NCBI RefSeq assembly: GCF_003382285.1
Contig: NZ_QTJR01000013.1
Coordinates: 35,266 to 99,265, forward strand
Length of the DNA: 64,000 nt
Reading direction: 5' to 3'
Source: Lysobacter soli
Lineage (GTDB): Bacteria > Pseudomonadota > Gammaproteobacteria > Xanthomonadales > Xanthomonadaceae
Shown here: positions 39,790-49,921 of the stretch, in pieces
Layout: each line of letters starts with the position of its first letter
How positions within the stretch are numbered: the stretch's first letter is position 1
Translations under genes and position numbers: made by a program
The notes under the pieces: generated by a model
Database searches by the model: none
Told to the model about the DNA's origin: nothing
The model's input: only the letters and a program-made list of their open reading frames with translations

Positions 39790-40574
39790 TGGCCAAGCTC
39801 AAGCGCAAGGAATACGAAGCGGCACTGGAGCCGCTGCAGATCGAACTGGTCGAGATGGCGCGCTGGCTGAGCGACACCGGCAAGCGGCTGGTGGTGCTGT
39901 TCGAAGGCCGCGACACCGCCGGCAAGGGCGGCGCGATCGAGGCCATCGCCGAACACCTCAACCCGCGCCAGTGCCGCATCGTCGCGCTGCCCAAGCCCAC
40001 CGACCGCGAACAGACGCAGTGGTACTTCCAGCGCTACGTGCCGCACCTGCCGGCGGGTGGCGAGATCGCGCTGTTCGATCGCAGCTGGTACAACCGCGCC
40101 GGCGTCGAGCGGGTCATGGGCTACGCCGACGCCGAACAGGTGCGCACCTTCCTGCGCCAGACGCCGGTGTTCGAACAGCTGCTCGTCGACGACGGCGTGC
40201 TGCTGTTCAAGTACTGGCTGTGCTGCGACCAGGCCAAGCAGGAGGAACGCTTCGCCGAACGGCTGCAGGATCCGCTCAAGCGCTGGAAGCTTTCGCCGAT
40301 CGATGCCGCCTCGCGCGAGCACTACGACGACTACACCAAGGCCCGCGAGGCGATGCTCAAGGCCACGCACACCGAGCACGCGCCGTGGACGCTGGTGGAT
40401 TTCAACGACCAGCGTCGCGGCCGGCTCGCGCTGATCCGCGACCTGCTCTCGCGCGTCCCGGACAAGCGCACGCCGGAGCACTGCATCGAGTTCCCGCCGC
40501 TGGAAGGCAAGCCGAAGAAGGAACGCTACTCGGTGATCAAGCCGATCGTCCCGGACGACGACGACGCCGACTGA
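39789..40574 (+). CDS. ppk2: Polyphosphate kinase 2 family protein
   Basis: PPK2 enzymes transfer phosphate between polyphosphate and nucleotides. The start at 39789 gives 261 residues; the reading frame is open upstream but shares no homology there. The Walker A loop FEGRDTAGKGGAIEA is at about residues 38-52 and the Walker B/lid region LFDRSWYNRAGVERVMGYAD near residue 94. Length and motifs fit single-domain class I PPK2, though the preferred nucleotide cannot be told. It converges on the autotransporter gene with 4 nt between the stops. Confidence 0.93.
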   Translation: MAKLKRKEYEAALEPLQIELVEMARWLSDTGKRLVVLFEGRDTAGKGGAIEAIAEHLNPRQCRIVALPKPTDREQTQWYFQRYVPHLPAGGEIALFDRSWYNRAGVERVMGYADAEQVRTFLRQTPVFEQLLVDDGVLLFKYWLCCDQAKQEERFAERLQDPLKRWKLSPIDAASREHYDDYTKAREAMLKATHTEHAPWTLVDFNDQRRGRLALIRDLLSRVPDKRTPEHCIEFPPLEGKPKKERYSVIKPIVPDDDDAD

Positions 40575-40578
40575 GCGG

Positions 40579-43500
40579 TCACCAGTTCCAGCGCAGCCCG
40601 AGCTTGCCGTCCCACGCGTCGAAGCGGTTGCCGCCGAAACTGCGCTGGTAGCCGATGTTCGCGTAGAGCGACGTAGTGCGACCGAGTTCGCGCGTCATGC
40701 CGGCGTTCAACTGCCACCACGTGCCGGAAATGTCGGCCTGGAACGGCAGGTCGCCGTTGCCGGAGGAGAACAGCGTCAACGGCTCGCCCTTGAACTCGTG
40801 CCACACGTTCGCGCGCAGCCAGCCGCTCATCAGGCGTGGCGCGCCGTCGCTGGCCGGCTCCAGCCGCCAGTCGCGCGCCCAGCGCACGCCCAGGCGTGCG
40901 GCGAGCGATTCGGCCTCGCGGAAGCGCACCTGCGCGACGACGTCGTCGCCTTCGAAATCGTCCACGCGCTGGTAGACGATCTGCGCCTGCGGTTCGAAGC
41001 GCGATTCCTCCTCGGCGCGTTCGCACTTCAGCCGCATGCCGCCTTCGACCGACGCCGCCCAGCCGAAGCTGTCGGACTTCAGGCGCAGGCCGCGCACCGA
41101 ATGCGATTCCATGTCGCTCCAGGTGCCCTGCAGGACGGTGTCGACGTAGCTGCCGCACGGCCAGAAATGCGTCCAGTAGCCGCCGAGCGACGTGCCTTCG
41201 ACCTTGTCCTTGCCCACGCGCAGGCGGTTGTAGTGCGTCACTTCACTTTTGATGCGCCCCTGCCCGACGTAGAGGCCCGCGTGGTCGCGATGGTCGTCGT
41301 CGTGCTGTTCGCGCCACACGTCGGTACCGATCTGCAGCGCGAGCACGTCGAATTCGTACTTCGGTCCGGTGCCGAGGATGCCGCGACGGTCGCCTTCGAC
41401 GTCGCCGTCCTCGGCGATCACGCGCACCCACGCGCCGTTGAACGACGTGCGCGATTGCAGGTCGTCGCGGTCGCGTAGTTGTTCTTCCTCGCCGACGCGC
41501 TCGTGCAGGTTGCCCAGCGTCGTCCAGCCGAAGCGCAGCGCCATCGCCGGCAACGCGGCGTACAGCGACACTTCGGCGCGATAGTTCGGCACCGGCGGGA
41601 ACGGCGTGGGCGGATCCGGCGGCGTCGGCGTCGGCGGCACCGGGGGATCCGGCGGCGTGGGCGGTGTCGGCGGCTCGGGTGGATCCGGGGGCGTCGGCGG
41701 CGGGTCCGGCGGGTCCGGATCCGGCGGATCGGGGTCGGGCGGCGGCGGATCCGGCGGGATGTCGCACCCGGGCGCGGAGGGATCGAGTGTGCAGTCCAGC
41801 GTGGAGCGCAGGTACCAGTTCGACGGGCTGGAACCGTCGCGACTGCCGCGCTGCAAGGTGTATTCGTACGCGCCGGCCAGCACCAGCGAGCCGAGCGCGA
41901 ATGCGTTGGTACCGGTGATGCCGCCGTTGACGGCATCGATCACCAGGATGCCGTCGCCCGACGTCAGCGCGCCGGCGCCGCCGGCGTTGGCGACCATCAG
42001 GCTCGCGGTCCCGGTCGTCGCCTGACCGCCGTCGATGATCAGCACGTCCGATGGCGAGCCGTCCGTGTCGAGGAACGTGTTCACCGCGAGCGTGCCGCTG
42101 CCGGCGAAGTAGTTGTGCGTGGCGAGCCGCTTGAAATTGCCGTTCACCGGCGGCGCGAACGCCACCACGCCGGTGTTCCTCAGGTCGCCGGTCAGCAGCG
42201 AATCGGCGGTGACGGTCCACTGGCTGCTCGCATCGACGGTCACGTCGGTGACGCGATACGCCGCGCCGTTCCATTGCGACCGGTCGGCCAGCGAGATGTT
42301 CGTCTCCGCGCCGGCATCGGCATAGGCGTTGCCGCGCAGGCGGCTGTTTCCGGTGAGACCGAGGTTCACCAGCGTCTGCGTGCCCGTCGTGCGCGCCACC
42401 GAATACAGCACGAAGCCGGCGTCGGATGCCACGCTCGCGCCGCCTGACATCGCCATGTCGAACAGGCCGTCGGCCACGAGGGTGTTGCCGAGCTGGCTCG
42501 ACAGCGTGCCGCCGCTCATCGTGACGCGATTGACGTTCGCAGCGCCCAGGCCCGTGGACGAGATGCCGCGCGTGTTCGCGCCCGTCGCGCGCACGGTGCT
42601 GTTCGTCAGGTTGATGACGCCCGGCGCGGTGAAGGTTTCCAGTCGCAACGCCGCGCTGCCGCCGGAGGTGTTCACCGTGGTGCCGGTGGCATCGATCGTG
42701 CCGTTGGAAATCACCATCAGGCCGCGCGAATTGGTGCCGGTCGTAGTGATGGTGTTGTTGGTCAGTTCGATGCGACTGTCGCCCGCACCGTTCTGCCCCG
42801 CGTATGCGCCCACACCGGTGATGGTGGGCACGGTGATCGTCGTCCCGTTGCTGACGATCAGCGCCTGCGCATCGGCGGTTCCGCCGCCGTTGCCGGTGCT
42901 GGCGCGCAGCGCGGCGATCTGGCTCGCGGCGAACGCCTGGAAGGAAGGCCCGAGCGAGGGGTTGGCATTGACGAGGTTCGGGCTCGACGGCGACAGGATG
43001 CGATACGCCGGGTTGTGCGTTTCGTTGTTGCTGACGTAGACGTCGCCGAGCGCGATCCGGCTGTTGCCGGTGATCCTGACGGTGGCATCGGCGGACGTAT
43101 TGCCGCCGGCCCCCTGGCTGCCTGACAAGGCCCACACGCCGGCACCGAGGCCGGGACCCTGGACGGTGAGGTTCGAGAACGAGGCGTCGGCGTTGTTCAC
43201 GGCGATCACGCCCAGACCGGAGTTCGACGTCGTGCCGACTGACGCGGGAGAGGTGGGGAAATCGAGCGTCAGCCCGCTGGCGAGCGTGGCGGTGGTGTTG
43301 TCCACCGTGACGCCCACGCCGCCCGTGCCGGACATCCGGATGTTGAAGCCGGTGGGCAGGTTCAACTGGCCGCCGTCGTGCAGATACACGCCCATCGCGT
43401 TGCCGCCGCTCAAGGTCAGCAGTGTCGGTGCGGATACGGTGATGACGCTGCCCGCCCCCGATGCGCCTAGCCCGACGGCCTGCGTCGCGCGCGACTCGAT

Positions 43501-44115
43501 GCTGACGTTGCCCAGCAGGTTGATGCGCCCGCCGCTTTCGGCGATGGCGCCCTGCCCGTTCAACACGGGATTGGATGCGGTCGCGTTGTTGAGGTATGCG
43601 CTGTCGGACGCGTCGATGCGCCCCCCGATTGCGATCAGCCCGCCGCCGACGCCGCTGCCGACGATGTTCGCGCCGGTCAGCGACACGAACGCATTGGCTC
43701 CGTTCGCGAGCACTGCATGACCGCTGGTGGTCGTCAGCGCAAGCGATCCCGTCGTGACAATCTGGCCCGTCCCGCTGGCCTGCAGCGCGTTGCCGCTGGC
43801 GGTGATGAAGCGGATCGCGCCGGAACCGCCGATCGACGAGTCGATGCGCAGCGTGCCGTTGGTGACGTTGGCACCTGTATTGCTTCCGGTCGATGTCACG
43901 GTCGTGCCGCTGACCACGACCTGTTCGGAACCATCCGTGACGTTGACCGGCCCGGTGATCGCGCCCGGCCCGATCGCCAGCGCGGGCGGCGCGCACGCGA
44001 ACAGGAGGGCGCCTGCCCAATCCTTTCGCCGATTCCGAAGCGCGGTGTGCATCGCGAGACTCAAACGTCGCTGTGTCCGCGTCGCATGCGCGCGCGGCAC
44101 CGGGGCCTGTTCCAT
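40579..44115 (-). CDS. Autotransporter (type Va secretion) with Pro/Asp-rich linker
   Basis: The 1178-residue protein starts at 44115, where GAGGGA is well placed; an internal Met at 44052 has no Shine-Dalgarno sequence. An extended signal region ends near ACAPPALA (residue 47). Residues 50-780 form a Gly/Thr/Asn-rich passenger, probably a beta-helix, with many TGxN repeats. A linker at about residues 785-843 repeats PDPP and PPTPP. The last 335 residues form the outer-membrane barrel and end in an aromatic strand (LGLRWNW). No catalytic motif is seen in the passenger; adhesion is possible. Confidence 0.93.
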   Translation of the reverse strand: MEQAPVPRAHATRTQRRLSLAMHTALRNRRKDWAGALLFACAPPALAIGPGAITGPVNVTDGSEQVVVSGTTVTSTGSNTGANVTNGTLRIDSSIGGSGAIRFITASGNALQASGTGQIVTTGSLALTTTSGHAVLANGANAFVSLTGANIVGSGVGGGLIAIGGRIDASDSAYLNNATASNPVLNGQGAIAESGGRINLLGNVSIESRATQAVGLGASGAGSVITVSAPTLLTLSGGNAMGVYLHDGGQLNLPTGFNIRMSGTGGVGVTVDNTTATLASGLTLDFPTSPASVGTTSNSGLGVIAVNNADASFSNLTVQGPGLGAGVWALSGSQGAGGNTSADATVRITGNSRIALGDVYVSNNETHNPAYRILSPSSPNLVNANPSLGPSFQAFAASQIAALRASTGNGGGTADAQALIVSNGTTITVPTITGVGAYAGQNGAGDSRIELTNNTITTTGTNSRGLMVISNGTIDATGTTVNTSGGSAALRLETFTAPGVINLTNSTVRATGANTRGISSTGLGAANVNRVTMSGGTLSSQLGNTLVADGLFDMAMSGGASVASDAGFVLYSVARTTGTQTLVNLGLTGNSRLRGNAYADAGAETNISLADRSQWNGAAYRVTDVTVDASSQWTVTADSLLTGDLRNTGVVAFAPPVNGNFKRLATHNYFAGSGTLAVNTFLDTDGSPSDVLIIDGGQATTGTASLMVANAGGAGALTSGDGILVIDAVNGGITGTNAFALGSLVLAGAYEYTLQRGSRDGSSPSNWYLRSTLDCTLDPSAPGCDIPPDPPPPDPDPPDPDPPDPPPTPPDPPEPPTPPTPPDPPVPPTPTPPDPPTPFPPVPNYRAEVSLYAALPAMALRFGWTTLGNLHERVGEEEQLRDRDDLQSRTSFNGAWVRVIAEDGDVEGDRRGILGTGPKYEFDVLALQIGTDVWREQHDDDHRDHAGLYVGQGRIKSEVTHYNRLRVGKDKVEGTSLGGYWTHFWPCGSYVDTVLQGTWSDMESHSVRGLRLKSDSFGWAASVEGGMRLKCERAEEESRFEPQAQIVYQRVDDFEGDDVVAQVRFREAESLAARLGVRWARDWRLEPASDGAPRLMSGWLRANVWHEFKGEPLTLFSSGNGDLPFQADISGTWWQLNAGMTRELGRTTSLYANIGYQRSFGGNRFDAWDGKLGLRWNW

Positions 44116-44211
44116 GGAGCGATCCCTCGATCCGTGGCGACCGGCGTGGTCGTCGCGCAGTCAGTGTCCAGCAGGTTCGGTGAAACCGGGCCTCACAAAA
44201 CCGAACCGGGC

Positions 44212-44481
44212 TCAGCCGGTCACGAAGCCCTCGCCGGCTTCGTCGTCGCGCGCCGGCATGCGCTCCAGGTCGTCCACGCGCGCCATCGGGGGGCCTTCGC
44301 GCAACCAGGCGGCGAGTTCATCGATCGCCGCGTCATCGCCGGCGGCGAGCACTTCGACGCGGCCATCGGGCAGGTTCTTCGCGAAACCGCGCAACCCCAG
44401 CGCCAGCGCGCGATCGCGCGCGGACGCGCGGAAGAACACGCCCTGCACCTTGCCGCTCACCACGAAGCGCGCGGCGCTCAT
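44212..44481 (-). CDS. acyP: Acylphosphatase
   Basis: Acylphosphatase hydrolyses carboxyl-phosphate bonds. The start at 44481 overlaps the upstream stop as ATGA (89 aa). The catalytic Arg18 lies in GKVQGVFFRASARDRALALG and Asn36 in GFAKNLPDGRVEVLAAGDD, both intact. It is coupled to the TlpA-like gene. Confidence 0.96.
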   Translation of the reverse strand: MSAARFVVSGKVQGVFFRASARDRALALGLRGFAKNLPDGRVEVLAAGDDAAIDELAAWLREGPPMARVDDLERMPARDDEAGEGFVTG

Positions 44482-45086
44482 GACTGACCGGCCGCCTGCG
44501 GGCCGCCTGCTTTCGCGATCGCCGCTTCGATGTCCTTCGCGGTGACCGGGCCGAGGAACTTGTCGGCGACGCGGCCATCGGGCGCGATCAGGTAGGTCAT
44601 CGGCAAGCCGCGCGGCGTGGCGAAATCGGCCGGCGGATTGAACGTGTCGACGACCGCGATCGGATACACCACCGGATGCAGCTTCAGGAACACCTTCATG
44701 TCGTCGGCGCTGATGTCCTCGTACGCGAGGCCGAGCACCTCGACGTGTTCGCGCATCGCATCGAGCGCCGAGAGCTCGGGCATTTCCTTGAGGCACGGCT
44801 TGCACCACGTCGCCCAGAAGTTCACCACGACCCACTTGCCGCGGCGCGTTGCGAGGTCGTACTGCTTGCCGTCGACGGTGGCGATGACGAGCTTGGGCAC
44901 CTCCACGCCGCCTTCGCTGAGCGGATGGTCGGCCGTCTGCGGCAGCGTCAGGGCGCCGGTGTCGGACGGGGTCTGCGGCGCGGCGAGGTCGGTGTCGGCG
45001 GGTTTGTCCTTCTGGCAGCCGGCCAGCAGCGCGGCCGTGACGACGGCAGCGGCAAGAAAGGAACGCGGGTTCGCGCGGCTGTGCAT
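44478..45086 (-). CDS. TlpA-like thiol:disulfide lipoprotein
   Basis: The start at 45086 gives 202 residues with a lipoprotein signal peptide ending LLAGC (Cys24). The thioredoxin-like fold contains VVVNFWATWCKPCLKEMPEL, active site Cys95-Lys-Pro-Cys98. It should face the periplasm and reduce disulfides, for example in c-type cytochrome maturation, though the partner is not shown. It lies 1 nt after yihY and overlaps acyP. Confidence 0.93.
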   Translation of the reverse strand: MHSRANPRSFLAAAVVTAALLAGCQKDKPADTDLAAPQTPSDTGALTLPQTADHPLSEGGVEVPKLVIATVDGKQYDLATRRGKWVVVNFWATWCKPCLKEMPELSALDAMREHVEVLGLAYEDISADDMKVFLKLHPVVYPIAVVDTFNPPADFATPRGLPMTYLIAPDGRVADKFLGPVTAKDIEAAIAKAGGPQAAGQS

Positions 45087-45087
45087 G

Positions 45088-47460
<2,373 letters not shown>

Positions 47461-47501
47461 CGCCTGTACAATTGCGCGCAATCCACAGCGCGCGCACTTC
47501 G

Positions 47502-47990
47502 ATGGACCAGCTCTGCATCGTCACCACCGGCGGCACGATCGACAAGATCTACTTCGACGACAAGTCGGACTACCAGATCGGCGAGCCGCAGATCGGCGGC
47601 ATCCTGCGCGAACTGGGCGTGGCGTTCCGCTTCAACGTGATCCCGATCCTGCGCAAGGATTCGCTGCACATCACCGCCGAGGATCGCGAGCTCATCCGCG
47701 CGACGATCGCCGCCCAGCCGGCCAAGCACGTGCTGCTGACGCACGGCACCGACACGATGGTCGAAACCGCGAAAGTGCTGTCGAGCCTGACGGACAAGAC
47801 CATCGTGCTGACCGGCGCATTGAGCCCCGCGCGCTTCCGCGGTTCGGATGCCGAATTCAACGTCGGCTGCGCCGTCGGCGCGGTGCAGTCGCTGCCGCCG
47901 GGCGTGTACATCGCCATGAACGGCCGCATCTGGGACCCGACCAAGGTCCGCAAGAATGTTGAAGCGAACCGCTTCGAACCGAACGCCTGA
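47502..47990 (+). CDS. Single-domain asparaginase-like protein
   Basis: The 162-residue protein matches only the N-terminal domain of L-asparaginases. Both catalytic threonine motifs are present: TTGGTIDKIY near residue 8 and LLTHGTDTMVE near residue 77. Full enzymes are about 330 residues and bind substrate between two domains. The gene ends cleanly after GRIWDPTKVRKNVEANRFEP, with no remnant downstream, so this seems a genuine short family rather than a pseudogene. Activity is uncertain. Confidence 0.85.
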   Translation: MDQLCIVTTGGTIDKIYFDDKSDYQIGEPQIGGILRELGVAFRFNVIPILRKDSLHITAEDRELIRATIAAQPAKHVLLTHGTDTMVETAKVLSSLTDKTIVLTGALSPARFRGSDAEFNVGCAVGAVQSLPPGVYIAMNGRIWDPTKVRKNVEANRFEPNA

Positions 47991-48013
47991 TCGTCCGATC
48001 GCCCGACAAGAAA

Positions 48014-48035
48014 AGCCCCGGCGGTTGCCGGGGCT
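48014..48035 (-). terminator. Terminator after the metzincin-like gene
   Basis: AGCCCCGGC pairs perfectly with GCCGGGGCT over a 4-nt loop. On the minus strand TTTTCTT follows directly. It lies 63 nt after the protease stop and also sits downstream of the asparaginase-like gene on the plus strand, where it lacks a U-tract. Confidence 0.85.
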
Positions 48036-48098
48036 GAATGCCGCGCGGAGATCGCGGCCGGGAGGATGGCGTGTGCAGGCGCGCTTTGAGCGTCTTCC

Positions 48099-49709
48099 TC
48101 AGAACGTGATCGACCAGCTGTTGATGTAGCCGGTGTCGCCGGCCGCGTTGTCGTTCACGCGCAGCTTCCACGTACCGTTGAGCGCCTCGCTCGACAGGTT
48201 CTTCGAGTACGTGCCGGTGAGGTTGTCGGCGCTTCCGCCGGTGCGGTTGTGGATGTTGTAGAGCGTGCCGTCCGGCGCGACGAGGTCCACCTTCAGGTCG
48301 CCTCGATACGTGTGGACGATGTTGACGTTGATCGACGAGGTCGCCGACGCGTTGCCGGTGCGGCCGGACACGGTGATCGGGCTGTCGACGGTGGCGTTGT
48401 CGCTGATCGTGTAGTCGGCAGCGTTGCTGTAGGTCTGCGTGCCGCCACCGGTGCTGCCGCCACGGAACGCGGCGATGGTCGCCTTGGTGTTCACCAGCAC
48501 GCGCTGGTTGTGGCTGGTGGCTGCCGTGCCCATCGCGACGCCGCCATAGGTGACGTCCGGATTCGACCAGTAGTTCAGGCGCGGGCAGCCGCCGGTGCAG
48601 TCGTAGGCCATGATCGTGCGCCAGGCGTTGTTCGGCGCGCGATAGCCGTGGCCGTACGCGTACGGCGACGTGCTCGGATCGGTTGCCGGATCGTGGCGCG
48701 CCGACTGCAGGTGGCCGACTTCATGCGCGAAGGAGTAATAGCCCGTCGCGCAATCCCAGTACGCGGTGGCGAACGCCGTCGTCGCGGTGGAACCAATGCC
48801 CGACGCGAGGCCGCACGCGGAACCGTCGTTGCCGATCAGCACGGCGACGTCCGCACCCGTGCTGTCGCGCAATGCGTGGATGTTGTCCATGTAGCCATCC
48901 GACGTGCCGCGGAAACGCGACAGGTCGGTGCTCATGCCCACTTCGCTGTAGGTCACGGCGGTGTAGCCGGCCAGTTCCATGTTGATGCCGACGTTGGAGT
49001 TCACGTAGCCCTGGTTCGATTCGGCCACGGCCAGCTGCGCCAGCGCCTGCATGTCGCCGCCATAGGCGGACACCGCGGCGTTCGTCGCGACGACGAGCAC
49101 GCGGATGGTCGCGGTGGCGCCGGGATCGATGGCGAGCGCGCCGACCATGCCCGACGGCGCGGCCATGTTGATCTGTGGCAGGTCGCGGAACGCGGCCGGG
49201 TGATCCGGCGGCATCGCGCGTTCGTTGACTTCGATCACCGCGTGGCTGCCATCGGGCAGCGGGCGGATGCGGTACAGCTGGCCGTTCACGCGCACGTTGC
49301 CGGTGACGCCCTGCCCGTGGCGGACGAGGATCACCGAGTTGTTCTCGTCATGGCGCACTTCGCGCGCGGTCATGTTGCGGGCCTTGCTGGTCTCGCGCAC
49401 ATGGCCGATCCAGGTGAGGCTGCCGTCCGGATTGGCCGTGGCTTTCTCAAGCACGGCGGTGACGTTCTTCAGGCCGAGGTCCAGGCCGATTTCGCTGTTC
49501 TGCGCGGCGACGGCGTTCGGATCGGCACGCAGCGCGCGCACCGACGTGGACGCCGGTCGCGCTGCGAGCGCGCCGGCGGTGCGCGCCGATTCGGCCTGCA
49601 CCTGCGCGGGGCCGAGGAACAGCGGTTGGGCGGCGAAGGCCGCGCCGGATACGAGGAAGGCGCCGGCGGCGATCGCCAGCCGTGCGCGAAGCGAAGCGTT
49701 GCGGTTCAT
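48099..49709 (-). CDS. Secreted metzincin-like zinc protease with P-domain
   Basis: The start at 49709 (CAGGAG upstream) gives 536 residues with a Sec signal peptide ending AAFAA near residue 28. A propeptide-like region follows. The zinc motif is HEVGHLQSARHD (His329, His333, His339, Glu330); the residue normally Gly is Ser. The Met-turn is at Met367 in TIMAYD. A P/Homo B domain occupies about residues 425-536 and is nearly the same as that of the adjacent S8 protease. It is probably exported by type II secretion. Confidence 0.9.
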   Translation of the reverse strand: MNRNASLRARLAIAAGAFLVSGAAFAAQPLFLGPAQVQAESARTAGALAARPASTSVRALRADPNAVAAQNSEIGLDLGLKNVTAVLEKATANPDGSLTWIGHVRETSKARNMTAREVRHDENNSVILVRHGQGVTGNVRVNGQLYRIRPLPDGSHAVIEVNERAMPPDHPAAFRDLPQINMAAPSGMVGALAIDPGATATIRVLVVATNAAVSAYGGDMQALAQLAVAESNQGYVNSNVGINMELAGYTAVTYSEVGMSTDLSRFRGTSDGYMDNIHALRDSTGADVAVLIGNDGSACGLASGIGSTATTAFATAYWDCATGYYSFAHEVGHLQSARHDPATDPSTSPYAYGHGYRAPNNAWRTIMAYDCTGGCPRLNYWSNPDVTYGGVAMGTAATSHNQRVLVNTKATIAAFRGGSTGGGTQTYSNAADYTISDNATVDSPITVSGRTGNASATSSINVNIVHTYRGDLKVDLVAPDGTLYNIHNRTGGSADNLTGTYSKNLSSEALNGTWKLRVNDNAAGDTGYINSWSITF

Positions 49710-49795
49710 GGATGCGTTCTCCTGCTGGGATGGGATGTCCTTTCCCGCGGCGCTTCCAGGGGTTCGCTCGAGTGCTGGCGTCGACACTTCGCCGA

Positions 49796-49832
49796 CCCTC
49801 ACCCCAACCCCTCTCCCGGAGGGAGAGGGGCT
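49796..49832. repeat. AGCCCCTCTCCC intergenic repeat, copy 2
   Basis: This is the same element as 46398-46435 in the opposite orientation, with a better stem (CCCCTCTCCC / GGGAGAGGGG). It lies between the two protease genes, upstream of the metzincin-like gene and downstream of the S8 gene on the minus strand. Confidence 0.75.
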
Positions 49833-49921
49833 CAAGCAAACCAAAGCGCTGCGGCAGAGAGACCGCTCCCGGAACTTTGTGAACTCCGGGAGCGGGTGTC
49901 GCACTGGCATCTATCGGTCGA

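Noticed and set aside
41243..44020. A 925-codon frame inside the autotransporter on the same strand
   Set aside because: Arg-rich composition typical of an out-of-frame reading of Gly/Thr-rich sequence; the autotransporter frame has a signal peptide and barrel.
47470..47481. Palindrome ATTGCGCGCAAT before the asparaginase-like gene as an operator
   Set aside because: A single 12-bp palindrome in high-GC DNA without a second site or regulator nearby is not enough.
47502..47990. Truncated asparaginase pseudogene
   Set aside because: The frame is intact, catalytic motifs are kept, and no C-domain remnant follows, so a short family is more likely.
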